Below are positions 1-9,701 of a stretch of 64,000 nucleotides of DNA, piece after piece. Position 1 is the stretch's first letter. Every line of letters begins with the position of its first letter. The notes beneath the pieces are model-generated. The model was not told the origin of the DNA. It worked only from the letters and a program-made list of their open reading frames with translations, and ran no database searches. Source of the stretch: Chitinophaga sp. 180180018-3 (GTDB taxonomy: Bacteria > Bacteroidota > Bacteroidia > Chitinophagales > Chitinophagaceae); assembly GCF_037893185.1 (NCBI RefSeq), contig NZ_CP140772.1, forward strand, positions 2,728,001 to 2,792,000. Reading direction: 5' to 3'. The position numbers were made by a program, and so were the translations under genes.

Positions 1-91
1 TGTGCCGGTATCACAGGTGTTGAAAATGATGGAGATGACCGGGGAAGTACATTTTGAGGTCAAAGGGAAACAAATCATCGTGTCCCCCTGA
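1..91 (+). CDS. FecR-family anti-sigma factor, C-terminal end (partial)
   Basis: The reading frame from base 2 to the TGA at 89-91 encodes the last 29 residues of a protein cut by the window edge. They include QVLKMMEMTGEVHFEV and end KQIIVSP, which resembles the C-terminal domain (DUF4974) of Bacteroidota FecR regulators. FecR proteins span the inner membrane and hold an ECF sigma factor until the partner outer-membrane receptor signals substrate. The next gene is a SusC receptor with an STN signalling domain, which is the expected partner. The identification rests on a short tail plus gene order. Confidence 0.7.
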   Translation, partial: VPVSQVLKMMEMTGEVHFEVKGKQIIVSP

Positions 92-261
92 CTGTATCCA
101 TATAAAAACTGATATAATATGAGTCCTTAAAAATTCCACTCCCTGTACCTGTACAGACACAAAAAAACCGGAAGCGTTGGCTCCGCTCCCGGTGGAATCC
201 GGGTCTGTATGTACAATCGCTCGCAGCAATTATTCATTATTTACCCAAACCATACAAATGT
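92..261 (+). other. Intergenic region between fecR and susC with a short hairpin
   Basis: This 170-bp gap separates the FecR tail from the SusC gene. It contains an imperfect hairpin at about 169-194 (arms CCGGAAGCG and CGCTCCCGG) with no T-run, so it does not look like a standard terminator. The SusC promoter probably lies here, but I could not place a convincing -7/-33 pair. Confidence 0.3.
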
Positions 262-3200
262 ATGCAATTGATGCTTTTTTCCCAAAGCAGGCAGCTTCGT
301 GCTGCGTGGGATAAAAAATTTCCACGATTATCGAAAAAAATATTACTGATGATGAAATTGACGGTGCTCTTAATGACCGTTGCCCTATTGCAGGTACATG
401 CAACCGGGTATTCTCAGACAGTTACCCTTTCCAGGAGTAATGCGCCACTGGACAGGATCTTTCAGGAGATCAGAAAACAGACGGGTTATACCTTCCTCTA
501 CACCGATGAGCAAATGGTGGAGGGGCGCAAGGTGAACCTGCAATTAAAGAACGCTACCCTGAAAGAGGCGCTGGATGCCTGTTTTCAGGGACAGCCCTTA
601 ACCTATATACTATCGGGCAAGGTGGTTATCATAAAGCGGAAGGCCACAACCGCTGAAATACCTGTTCCAACAGAGTTGGAAATAAGAGGCAAGGTGGCCA
701 ACGAAAAAGGAGAGGCACTACCAGGAGTGACCGTACAGGTGAAAGGAAGCGCTAAAGGTGTAGTCACCAATGAAAAAGGAGAGTTTGCCATTACCGTTCC
801 TGATGGCAGGGCCGTACTGATTGTTTCTTCTATCGGTTATAACAAAGCAGAAATACCGGTGAACGGCAGGAAGGATATGTCTGTTACTTTACAGGCTTCT
901 GCCTCCAATATAAATGAGATGGTAGTGGTAGGTTACGGTGAGCAAAGGAAGGGTACGCTGACGAATGCTATCTCTTCGATCTCCACTGCCGACTTCCGGG
1001 AGGCGCCCGTAAATCGCCTCGACCAGGTATTGCAGGGCCGCGCTACCGGCGTGCAGGTTACCAATTCCGCGGGTTCTCCCGGTGGTGCTGCCCGTATCCG
1101 CATCCGTGGTTCCAATTCTGTCAATGGTGGTAATGATCCGTTATATGTGGTGGATGGTTTTGTAGGCGCAGAGTTTTTTGCCATCAATCCGGATGACATT
1201 GCTTCCATACAGGTATTGAAAGATGCCGCGGCCACTGCTATTTACGGTAGCCGGGGATCTAATGGTGTAATTTTAATCACTACCCGGAAAGGCAGCAAAG
1301 GGGGATTGAGGGTGAATTTCACGACACGACAATCGTCATCCACCGTCATTAAAAAGCTGAACCTGTTGAACGCGGCTGATTTTGCGGAAACGGTGAATGC
1401 ACACGCTACTGCAGTGGGTACTACGCCTAAATTCACGGATACACAAATCGCCAACTTCCGCGCCAAAGGAGGTACCGACTGGCAAAATGAGATTTTCAGA
1501 AGGGCGCCGGCACAGGAATATATGCTGAGTCTTGCCGGAGGCACCGATAAAAGCGGCTATTTTATTTCCGGCAATTATCTCAATCAGGATGGTGTGATCA
1601 ACAACTCCTTTTACAAGCGGTACACCCTGCGTTCGAATATCAATGCCAATCTCACCAACAGCATCTCTACCTTTTTAAATATCACCGGATCTTACAGCAC
1701 AGCACAAAATGTGGATATCCCCGCGGATGGCGCCAGCAGCCCGCTAGCGCAGGCTATCACCTGGGCGCCTACCACACCGGTGTATAATGCAGACGGTAGT
1801 TTTGTGGTGAGTGATCCTGTGGGTTCATTGTCCTACAATCCACTGGCATTAACTGTTGACCGGCTGGCTGTAAGAGACAGAACGCTGGCCAACGTTATCG
1901 GTGGGTTTAAGTTCGGCATTCTGCCGGGATTGACTTTCAATATGCAGTATGGAGCTAATTATCTGCAGTATGAAGACAAAGCCTTTGGTGGAAAGATCAC
2001 CAATAATAATACTTCCAGCGCCAATATAAGATCCAACAAAGAGATGGTGCTTCAAAACACTAATACGCTGAATTATAGCAAGGTGTTCAACAAAGTGCAT
2101 AGCCTCGATGCTACAGCGGTAATGGAGTATCAGCAATCTACCTACAACTACTCCTCAGCCGGTTCTTCCAATCTCACTTATGAGAATTTTCAATGGAATA
2201 ACCTGGCTCTTGGAACACCAGGCAGTCCCGGTTCCGGCTATTCCAAATGGGCACTGTTTTCTTTGGTAGGACGTGTAAACTACGGCTATAACGATAAGTA
2301 TCTCTTATCTGCGGCCATCCGCAGAGATGGCTCCTCCAAATTCCGTGGCAACAACAGGTACAGCTATTTCCCTTCTGTGTCGGCAGGATGGATAGTCAGC
2401 AATGAACCATTTATGCAGCAAGTGAGCGCTATCAGCAATTTAAAACTGCGCGGCAGCTGGGGACTGACTGGTAACCAGGCTATCAGTCCTTACAGCACAA
2501 TTTCATCCTATTCAAATATAGCTACATCGTTCAATAACAGCACCCACCAGGTAGGATTGGTGATCGGCAATATCGGTAACCCTGATCTGAAATGGGAAAC
2601 CACTGAACAGAAAGATGTGGGAATCGACATTGGATTACTAAAGGGTAGAATGTCTGTTAGCGCGGATTATTTTATCAAAGACACACGCGATCTGTTGTTA
2701 CAGGAAAATGTGCCGATGTACCTCGGTGGTAATTCTATTACGCGAAATGTTGGAGCAGTACAGAATAAAGGGTGGGAATTTTCAATTGATGGCGATGTAA
2801 TCGGCAACGGCGCCATTCGATGGAATACCGGGTTTAATGTGTCGTTCATTAAGAACAGGGTAATGTCTCTGGGCGAAGGTAAGACAAGGATTTTTGATCC
2901 CAATAACCGCAGAATAGGTGGCGGTATGTCGCCTCAATCTGAATTTGTAGTAATGCCCGGACAGCCGCTGGGCTCCATTTGGGGGCTCACTTATCTTGGC
3001 ACCTGGAAGCCGGGAGATGCGAAAGCAGGCGACTATGGCGCCAAACCAGGCGATTCCCGTTATGTAGATCTGAACAATGATGGGAAAATAGATGCGGACG
3101 ATTATCATATCATCGGTAGCGGTATTCCGAAAATATCTGTCGGCTGGAATAATACCATCACGTACAAGGCATTTACATTGAATCTCCTGTTTCAGGGCCT

Positions 3201-3621
3201 CTTTGGATTCGACAGACTGAACTACAATAAAGCAGTGGCTATGTACTATGGGGCTGATGCGCGTGAAGCAACTTTTGTTGATATCAAAGACCGCTATATT
3301 CCCGGTGTGAATGAAACTTCCAATATACCTGCATTCAGTTCTACCAACAGGAACTTCACGCAAAGCACCCGCTTTCTGGAAAAGGGAGATTTCCTGCGTT
3401 TGAAGAATATCAGCCTGGCATATGACATACCTAAATCTGCATTAAAGAATACCGTAGGCATTAAACTCTTTGTCAGCGCCACTAATCTGTTAACATGGAC
3501 CAACTATTCAGGCATAGATCCGGAAAGCAATTCGTCTGCCGGCGATATTCGTCAGGGTATTGATTTTGGAACTTATCCGAATGCAAAAACCATCACAGGA
3601 GGGGTAACGCTGAGCTTCTAA
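262..3621 (+). CDS. SusC/RagA-family TonB-linked outer-membrane receptor with STN domain
   Basis: This 1119-residue protein is a TonB-dependent importer that would carry oligosaccharides across the outer membrane with the SusD partner encoded 11 bp downstream. In order: a signal sequence (about residues 25-52), an STN domain (about 60-125) that would contact a FecR protein, a carboxypeptidase-like regulatory domain (about 140-212), a TonB box with VVVGYGEQRKG near 221-231, a plug with the SusC signature PLYVVDG, and a C-terminal beta-barrel. The STN domain and the FecR tail upstream suggest sigma/anti-sigma control. The GH16 enzyme downstream suggests a beta-glucan substrate; that is inference. 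ATG 271 is an alternative start. Confidence 0.95.
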   Translation: MQLMLFSQSRQLRAAWDKKFPRLSKKILLMMKLTVLLMTVALLQVHATGYSQTVTLSRSNAPLDRIFQEIRKQTGYTFLYTDEQMVEGRKVNLQLKNATLKEALDACFQGQPLTYILSGKVVIIKRKATTAEIPVPTELEIRGKVANEKGEALPGVTVQVKGSAKGVVTNEKGEFAITVPDGRAVLIVSSIGYNKAEIPVNGRKDMSVTLQASASNINEMVVVGYGEQRKGTLTNAISSISTADFREAPVNRLDQVLQGRATGVQVTNSAGSPGGAARIRIRGSNSVNGGNDPLYVVDGFVGAEFFAINPDDIASIQVLKDAAATAIYGSRGSNGVILITTRKGSKGGLRVNFTTRQSSSTVIKKLNLLNAADFAETVNAHATAVGTTPKFTDTQIANFRAKGGTDWQNEIFRRAPAQEYMLSLAGGTDKSGYFISGNYLNQDGVINNSFYKRYTLRSNINANLTNSISTFLNITGSYSTAQNVDIPADGASSPLAQAITWAPTTPVYNADGSFVVSDPVGSLSYNPLALTVDRLAVRDRTLANVIGGFKFGILPGLTFNMQYGANYLQYEDKAFGGKITNNNTSSANIRSNKEMVLQNTNTLNYSKVFNKVHSLDATAVMEYQQSTYNYSSAGSSNLTYENFQWNNLALGTPGSPGSGYSKWALFSLVGRVNYGYNDKYLLSAAIRRDGSSKFRGNNRYSYFPSVSAGWIVSNEPFMQQVSAISNLKLRGSWGLTGNQAISPYSTISSYSNIATSFNNSTHQVGLVIGNIGNPDLKWETTEQKDVGIDIGLLKGRMSVSADYFIKDTRDLLLQENVPMYLGGNSITRNVGAVQNKGWEFSIDGDVIGNGAIRWNTGFNVSFIKNRVMSLGEGKTRIFDPNNRRIGGGMSPQSEFVVMPGQPLGSIWGLTYLGTWKPGDAKAGDYGAKPGDSRYVDLNNDGKIDADDYHIIGSGIPKISVGWNNTITYKAFTLNLLFQGLFGFDRLNYNKAVAMYYGADAREATFVDIKDRYIPGVNETSNIPAFSSTNRNFTQSTRFLEKGDFLRLKNISLAYDIPKSALKNTVGIKLFVSATNLLTWTNYSGIDPESNSSAGDIRQGIDFGTYPNAKTITGGVTLSF

Positions 3622-3632
3622 AAATAACAGTT

Positions 3633-5099
3633 ATGACTATACGATACCAATTAAAATATACGATTTACCTGTTTCTCTGCCTGATCCTGGCTGCCGGATG
3701 CAGTAAGGAGCTGACAGAAAGCCCTAAGGGCCTGGTAGCGGGCGACGATGCACTAACCAGTCAGACCGGCCTTGAGTCTGTACTGACCGGCGCCTACGGA
3801 AGCCTGATGGTGCCCTGGACCAGCGGTTTCACCACCGTGTCGCAGATTGCGATGACTATGGGCAGCGATGATCTCACCACGCATCCCGGCTCCAATAAGG
3901 AAGAGTTCAGAGAGTTTGATCTTTTCAAAGTGTCGTCACTGAATAGCAGGATGAATCCCATCTGGCTGGGCTGTTACAAGACGATACAGTCTACCACCAA
4001 CATCATTAACAACTACAACAAAGTGCTGGGTGGCAGTCAGGATAGCATTCATGCTATTGTGGGCGAAGCCAGCTACCTGCGCGCACTGTCTTATTACTGG
4101 CTGACGAGGCTTTGGGGAGAAGTACCGATCATTCCATCAGAGAAGTACACGCCGGAATATCTTAACCTGAAGAAAAGCAAGCCGGCGGATATATATCAGC
4201 TGATAGAGGCAGATCTTGCACGTGCAGAAGAATGGACGCCCAATGGCCGACGTAGTTCAGGACGGCCTAACAAGGGATCTGCAAAGGCGCTGCTGGCAGA
4301 TGTATACCTCACGGAAGCAGGCTGGCCGCTGAAGAACCAGGCGAAATATGCACAGGCAGCGGCCAAGGCCAAAGAGGTGATAGACAATAAGGCGGCCTAT
4401 GGTTTTGACCTTTACACCGGTGATTATCTGAAAATTTTCGCCGGCGGCACCGTAGAAGATGTATTCACGCTCTTTACCCGAGGAAGCTGGATCACCTATA
4501 ATTCTTTTTACGGATTATCTACCATGCCGGAAGATGAAGGAGGGTGGAGCGATTTTTTCCCGGAGCTGAACTTCTTCAATAATTTTCCTGCCGGACCCAG
4601 GAAAGACGCCACTTTTAGCACGGAGTTTAAACTAAGTAATGGTACCACTATTACCTGGCAACAAACCAGCACAAAACACCCTTATTATAAAAAGTTCACT
4701 ATCCAATCAGGCAAAAAAGATGTGTACATGTCTAATAACCCGGTTATCATGATGCGTTATGCACATGTACTGCTGATTTATGCAGAAGCGCAGGCGCGCT
4801 CCGCCGGTACGCCTAACAGCGACGCCTATACGGCAGTTAACGCTGTGCGGCGGCGGGCTGGTTTAGCTAACCTGCCGGAAGGTATGTCGGGCGCCGACTT
4901 TGCCACCGCCGTTGTAAACGAGCGGGCCTGGGAATTTGCCGGTGAATGGAACCGTTGGTTCGACCTGGTAAGACTGGAGCAGGTGGAAGCTGCCAATGCC
5001 AGTAAGGCTCCGGGCGACCTTCAGCCGGGCAATATTACGAAGGCAAATTACTGGATGCCTATACCTGGTGCAGATGCAGTAGTGAATCCCAATTTATGA
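3633..5099 (+). CDS. SusD/RagB-family surface glycan-binding lipoprotein
   Basis: This 488-residue protein begins with a signal sequence ending in the lipobox LAAGC, with the acylated cysteine at residue 23, so it should be a surface lipoprotein. The body has the TPR-rich SusD fold, with the typical segment ASYLRALSYYWLTRLWGEVP and a C-terminal region ending in a WMPIPG-like motif. SusD proteins sit as a lid on SusC and capture the glycan. It starts 11 bp after susC and is almost certainly co-transcribed. A strong hairpin follows before the GH16 gene. Confidence 0.95.
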   Translation: MTIRYQLKYTIYLFLCLILAAGCSKELTESPKGLVAGDDALTSQTGLESVLTGAYGSLMVPWTSGFTTVSQIAMTMGSDDLTTHPGSNKEEFREFDLFKVSSLNSRMNPIWLGCYKTIQSTTNIINNYNKVLGGSQDSIHAIVGEASYLRALSYYWLTRLWGEVPIIPSEKYTPEYLNLKKSKPADIYQLIEADLARAEEWTPNGRRSSGRPNKGSAKALLADVYLTEAGWPLKNQAKYAQAAAKAKEVIDNKAAYGFDLYTGDYLKIFAGGTVEDVFTLFTRGSWITYNSFYGLSTMPEDEGGWSDFFPELNFFNNFPAGPRKDATFSTEFKLSNGTTITWQQTSTKHPYYKKFTIQSGKKDVYMSNNPVIMMRYAHVLLIYAEAQARSAGTPNSDAYTAVNAVRRRAGLANLPEGMSGADFATAVVNERAWEFAGEWNRWFDLVRLEQVEAANASKAPGDLQPGNITKANYWMPIPGADAVVNPNL

Positions 5100-5155
5100 C
5101 CTACAGATGAATGAAGCGCCTATTTTTTTTGAACATCCAAAACCCGGAAAATCCT

Positions 5156-5182
5156 GCCGGTACAGCCACTAGCTGTACCGGC
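5156..5182 (+). promoter_or_regulatory. Intercistronic hairpin between susD and the GH16 gene
   Basis: An 11-bp perfect stem (5156-5166 with 5172-5182, loop CACTA) lies in the 106-bp gap between susD and the GH16 gene. No T-run follows, so it is not a clear terminator. Such hairpins can protect the 3' end of an upstream message or weaken read-through, which would give more transporter than enzyme. That role is inference. Confidence 0.55.
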
Positions 5183-5205
5183 CCTTACACCCTAAAACAA
5201 ACGTT

Positions 5206-8200
5206 ATGAAAACGAGCAAACCAAAATCTGACGCTTGCAAAAAGTTTTCTTTGCAACGTACAGCACGGTTGCTGCAAATTTGCAGTAACCGATGGGAAAA
5301 AATCTCTGTATTATTGCTATCGTTATGTTTATTGTGTTGTACACTTAACGCACAATACGTGCTGCTCGACGATATGGAGGGACACGGCCTCTGCTCCGGC
5401 AAATGGACTTATTACGCCGGCAATACTACTACCGGTAAAGTAGAATTTGGTGTACCCAATCCCAATCCTTCCGGCCTGAATACCAGTTCGCTGGTGGCCA
5501 AATTCACTAAAGATACCAGCTGCTTCGAGTATATGAGCGCATCATGTCAGCTGACAGATTCTTTCAATCTCTCTTCCAACAGCATATTCAAAATGCTGGT
5601 ATACAGCAGTACGCTGGATGAAATTATGTTTAAACTGCAGCCTGGTACCAACTACAGCAAGGCTGTCTTTTTTACCTTTAAACCTTCCCGTGTGAACCAC
5701 TGGGAAGAAGCTACCTACGACTTCCAGAGCGTGAAAACCAGGACTGATTTCAATACCATCGCCATACAATACATAGATGGTAAAAAAGCCAATGGCATCA
5801 TGTACTTCGACCTGATACAGGGACCGAGTCCCACCGCCATTGTTTTAAAAGATACCAGTATTGTGATGGGACAGGAAAACGGGGTAGTGCTGACTGCATC
5901 AGTGAAAGGAGGAAAACTGAAACCTACGCTGACACCCGCTAACTGGTCGGCTGCTAATTTGCCGCCGGGCGTTACCATCAGTGGTGTTCAGCGGATAAAT
6001 GACACCGCAGCAAGTATTACGCTCAGCGGTAATTCTCCGGCCAACTATTCACGAACTACGCTGAAACTTAACATAGCGGGCGCAGAGCTGACCACAGCTA
6101 ACGTTGCCGTCTATACGGCAAAAGGGAAAGTGGTATTTGAAGGTAATCCCAACTGGACACTGATATTTGCGGACGAATTTAATGGCAGTGGCAAACCTGA
6201 CCGCACCAAATGGACGGTAGATGCGCACCCTAAAGGATGGATAAACGGAGAGCAGGAGGTATATACAGATAGTACCCATGATAATGCCATGGTGAGGAAC
6301 GGTCATCTGGTGATTACCGGGAAAAAAGATTTCCCTACAGGGAAGACTACAGAGCCCTGGTCTTCTGCCCGGCTTGTCACACAGGGCAAATTTGATTTCC
6401 TTTATGGCAAGGTGGAGGTGAGAGCCAGATTGCCCCGTGCGCATGGCTCCTGGCCCGCCATCTGGCTGATGCCTACTACCAGTGCTTATGGCGGGTGGCC
6501 CAAAAGCGGGGAATTGGATATCATGGAACATGTTGGCAATAACTTCGGAACGGTATTGTCTACCATTCATACGCAGAACCATAACTGGACTAATGGCGGA
6601 GGTATCAGCAACAGTAAGAAAATGATGGATGTTGATACTGCATACCATGTATATGCTATGGAATGGGCGCCGGATACCATCCGGTTCAGATACGACTCCA
6701 CACAGATCCTGTCTTACGCCAACCCACACACGGATTGGAAAGACTGGCCATTTGATCAGAAATTCTATCTTATCCTGAACGTGGCTATTGGCGGGGGAAT
6801 GGGCGGCTCAATCGTGGATGCAGACTGGCCGGACAGTATGCTGGTAGATTATGCGCGCGTTTATCAGAAAGGTCTTGGTACACCGGTGTTAGACAGCATC
6901 ACCGTTATGCCGGCCGACTTATCATTCCTGCCCGGAAAGCAGCAACAGTATACCGCCAGCGCCCTGGACCAAAACGGGAGCCCCATGGCCATTACACCCG
7001 TATGGAGCATCACCGGAACAGGCAACACCATCACTGCCAACGGGCTGGCCACGCTAAACAGTTCGGGGCAGGTAAAGGTAACGGCTACGGTAGACAGTAC
7101 CACTAAAACAGGCACCGCCTTTGCCACCTTGCGGACAGCCAACTACAAACTCATTCCTGCTAAAATAGAAGCGGAAAATTTCGGCAACAGTAATTCCAAT
7201 AGCACAGAACCCTGCTCCGACATTGGGGGCGGCCTGGATCTGAGTTACATTGGATCCGGTACCTGGTTCGAGTACGATATTAACGTGCCGAAGTCCGACA
7301 CCTACAGGATACAGTTTCGTGTTGCTGTTAATAGCGCTTCCAGCCTGCGGGTACAACTGGATACTACCGTATTGCAGACGGTTAGTTTGCCGGTAAGTGG
7401 TGGCTGGCAAAAATGGATCACTGTAACGTCTGCGCCTATACGACTGGATACCGGCCGGCAAACGATCCGCATTGTTGCCAATAAGGACGGTTGGAATTTC
7501 AACTGGCTGAGCATTATTCCTTCGGACTCCGTTTATCTCGACCGCATTGTTGTAAAACCAGACAGTGCCACCATTACTGTAGGGCAGGTGCAACAGTTTT
7601 TGGCGACGGGCTACGCACAGGACAGCAGCCAGTTGCCTATATCGCTGGTATGGTCTGCATCTGACAGCGGTAGTGTCAGTACCACTGGTCTGTTCAGTGG
7701 TAATGCTGCCGGAGATTACTTCGTGACGGCTGCCTCCGGAAACAGGCAGGACAGTGCCATTGTGCATGTAATTACTCCTCCTGCACTAACACGTATTGTG
7801 ATCACACCGGATTCGCTGACCGTTCCGTTGCATGCATCCCAGCAGTACGTGGCGAAAGGCTATGACCAGCGCAATAACCCTTATACCTTTAAGGCAAACT
7901 GGGGCGTCATCGGAGTCGGAAACAGCATCGATACAAACGGTGTTTTCACGGCTGGGGCAACACCTGGTACATTCGCCATCACAGCTACCGGAAACAATAT
8001 ATCCGACACGGCGGTGGTGATCGTGGATTATACTTGTACGGTCAATAATAAGTATGAAGCTGAAAGTGCTTCCAACCGTGCTACCGGGCCGGTACTGGAA
8101 GCCTGTACAGATGTGGGAGGGGGGCAGGACTTTACCAACCTGAAGCCGGGCGACTGGTTTGCCTACAGTAACCTGGTGGTGCCGGTAGCAGGCAGATATA

Positions 8201-8712
8201 ATATCAGTTTCAGAGTGTTGACCACCGCGCCGGCTAAGATATGGATCGGCCACAGTACATTTCAGTTCGATACCATCTCTGTACCATCTACCGGTGGCGT
8301 ATGGCAGACGATTACAGATACCATCAGGCTGCCGGCCCTCAGTTATACAGGCGTACATATACTGTCTGGCAACCCGAAGTTTAACTGGTTCAGTATTGAT
8401 AACTGCGCAGTAAACGGATCGGCTGCCACGATGGCTTATAGTAAAGCTGAATCTCCTGCAGCAACAACAGATAGCACAGGGCCTGTCATTTATCCCAATC
8501 CTACCAACGGACAGCTGACCATAGATCTGCGCGGCCAGTCGTACAGGCGGCTAACCCTGATGGATATACGTGGTAACATACTGCGACAGTGGAATATCCA
8601 AAAAGGTGAGCGGCAAATCAGCAGAGACATCAGCGCTTTGGCAACGGGTACCTATATGCTGGTACTGGAAAGCGAAAAGAAGACCAGGACTTTCCGGATT
8701 ATCAAAATTTAA
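5206..8712 (+). CDS. Secreted multidomain GH16 beta-glucanase with CBM6-like modules and T9SS tail
   Basis: This 1168-residue protein should be secreted and cleave beta-1,3- or mixed-linked glucans. It has a signal sequence (about residues 30-49), an N-terminal carbohydrate-binding-like jelly roll (about 50-210), and a GH16 catalytic domain (about 307-560) with GELDIMEHVG, giving nucleophile E436, D438 and acid/base E441. Three Ig-like domains follow (about 565-645, 780-855, 860-945), interleaved with two CBM6-like modules that start KIEAENFG (653) and KYEAESAS (949). A T9SS sorting domain starts near VIYPNPTNG (about 1093). The presence of all three active-site acids suggests an active enzyme. 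It follows susC/susD and probably supplies their substrate. The exact glucan cannot be settled from sequence. Confidence 0.92.
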   Translation: MKTSKPKSDACKKFSLQRTARLLQICSNRWEKISVLLLSLCLLCCTLNAQYVLLDDMEGHGLCSGKWTYYAGNTTTGKVEFGVPNPNPSGLNTSSLVAKFTKDTSCFEYMSASCQLTDSFNLSSNSIFKMLVYSSTLDEIMFKLQPGTNYSKAVFFTFKPSRVNHWEEATYDFQSVKTRTDFNTIAIQYIDGKKANGIMYFDLIQGPSPTAIVLKDTSIVMGQENGVVLTASVKGGKLKPTLTPANWSAANLPPGVTISGVQRINDTAASITLSGNSPANYSRTTLKLNIAGAELTTANVAVYTAKGKVVFEGNPNWTLIFADEFNGSGKPDRTKWTVDAHPKGWINGEQEVYTDSTHDNAMVRNGHLVITGKKDFPTGKTTEPWSSARLVTQGKFDFLYGKVEVRARLPRAHGSWPAIWLMPTTSAYGGWPKSGELDIMEHVGNNFGTVLSTIHTQNHNWTNGGGISNSKKMMDVDTAYHVYAMEWAPDTIRFRYDSTQILSYANPHTDWKDWPFDQKFYLILNVAIGGGMGGSIVDADWPDSMLVDYARVYQKGLGTPVLDSITVMPADLSFLPGKQQQYTASALDQNGSPMAITPVWSITGTGNTITANGLATLNSSGQVKVTATVDSTTKTGTAFATLRTANYKLIPAKIEAENFGNSNSNSTEPCSDIGGGLDLSYIGSGTWFEYDINVPKSDTYRIQFRVAVNSASSLRVQLDTTVLQTVSLPVSGGWQKWITVTSAPIRLDTGRQTIRIVANKDGWNFNWLSIIPSDSVYLDRIVVKPDSATITVGQVQQFLATGYAQDSSQLPISLVWSASDSGSVSTTGLFSGNAAGDYFVTAASGNRQDSAIVHVITPPALTRIVITPDSLTVPLHASQQYVAKGYDQRNNPYTFKANWGVIGVGNSIDTNGVFTAGATPGTFAITATGNNISDTAVVIVDYTCTVNNKYEAESASNRATGPVLEACTDVGGGQDFTNLKPGDWFAYSNLVVPVAGRYNISFRVLTTAPAKIWIGHSTFQFDTISVPSTGGVWQTITDTIRLPALSYTGVHILSGNPKFNWFSIDNCAVNGSAATMAYSKAESPAATTDSTGPVIYPNPTNGQLTIDLRGQSYRRLTLMDIRGNILRQWNIQKGERQISRDISALATGTYMLVLESEKKTRTFRIIKI

Positions 8713-8718
8713 AAATGT

Positions 8719-8750
8719 AAGCCGTCCCATAAGTTAAGTGGGACGGCTTT
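8719..8750. terminator. Bidirectional terminator hairpin
   Basis: Perfect 11-bp stem AAGCCGTCCCA (8719-8729) with TGGGACGGCTT (8739-8749), 9-base loop. It lies between the convergent GH16 gene and the minus-strand lipoprotein gene and probably ends both transcripts. Confidence 0.85.
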
Positions 8751-8771
8751 CCTGAAATTATTAACTGCTTA

Positions 8772-9665
8772 TCAATCTACCGTTCTGACATAGCCCTTTA
8801 TACCCGGTGGGTACCTTATCATCTTGCGCACAACTGATCCGTCGGGTTGTTTTACGGCAAAGCTGCAGTTCCAGTCATAGGCATTTCCCAATAGCACCAC
8901 TGTATAAGTACGACCGGGAGTGGCAGGTATTGCCACCTGCGTTTTGTAATTGATCGTATCATTTCTCTGAAATATCCGCAGCAGCATTTGTCCCTGAATG
9001 GTTAATCCCGAGGTGTCGATATCATAATAATCACTGGCAGTGCCATACAGCAGTTTACGGGGCGTGGCCTGGCTGGTGAATTTATCCCTGGAGGGGGTAA
9101 AAATATAACCGCTTATGGTATCAATATCTGTCACGAGGTCGATATAACGAATCCGTACTTTGCCGGCTGTTACGGATTTTCTTTCCGGGAATGCAAATAT
9201 CCTGAATGTACCATTACGCAGGAAGCTATTAAAGTGTGCGGTATCATCGGCAATGTAAATGCTGCTGTAACTACCCGATTCAAAATTCAGTGTTGTATCG
9301 GCTACCGTAATACCTGTGGTATCAGTAAACCGTATCTTTTGGCTACCTCCCGGAAAATCATAGAAACGCATGGGCCAATCGATCCGGATACCATCCAGTG
9401 ATCCGCTCCTGGGAATTTCATAACTGCCATAGCCGACAAAGCTCAGGGGAAAGTGGTTGGCCGAAGTGTCGAGCCCGGATAGGTATACGTTCCTGGTTTT
9501 TCCCATGGAATCGTATACGTGTGAAGCGTTAAAAATATTAATCGACGCAGATTCGGGAAAGTTAACGGCATTGCCACTTTTCGTACAGGACATGGAAAAA
9601 GCGATGAAAGCGCTCGCGGCAAGGGCCAGCCGGAAATTTTTTATGTTGTAGTTGAACAGGTTCAT
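8772..9665 (-). CDS. Putative surface lipoprotein, DUF4397-like
   Basis: This 297-residue protein has a signal sequence and the lipobox-like FSMSC, placing the acylated cysteine at residue 27. The rest is beta-rich, with repeated short segments such as SINIFNASHVYDS and TYTVVLLGNAYDW, which recall DUF4397-type beta-sandwich lipoproteins of Bacteroidota. I could not identify a catalytic motif. It is the last gene of a minus-strand set after a TonB receptor and a larger lipoprotein, so it may be an accessory surface component of that receptor. The family call is tentative; the lipoprotein call is firmer. Confidence 0.65.
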   Translation of the reverse strand: MNLFNYNIKNFRLALAASAFIAFSMSCTKSGNAVNFPESASINIFNASHVYDSMGKTRNVYLSGLDTSANHFPLSFVGYGSYEIPRSGSLDGIRIDWPMRFYDFPGGSQKIRFTDTTGITVADTTLNFESGSYSSIYIADDTAHFNSFLRNGTFRIFAFPERKSVTAGKVRIRYIDLVTDIDTISGYIFTPSRDKFTSQATPRKLLYGTASDYYDIDTSGLTIQGQMLLRIFQRNDTINYKTQVAIPATPGRTYTVVLLGNAYDWNCSFAVKQPDGSVVRKMIRYPPGIKGYVRTVD

Positions 9666-9701
9666 GGTGATCGTTTGTAATCATCAGTTGTGAATGCGTA
9701 A

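Noticed and set aside
6049..6729. A 226-residue minus-strand open frame inside the GH16 gene.
   Set aside because: Antisense to the catalytic domain; the composition is that of a shadow frame.
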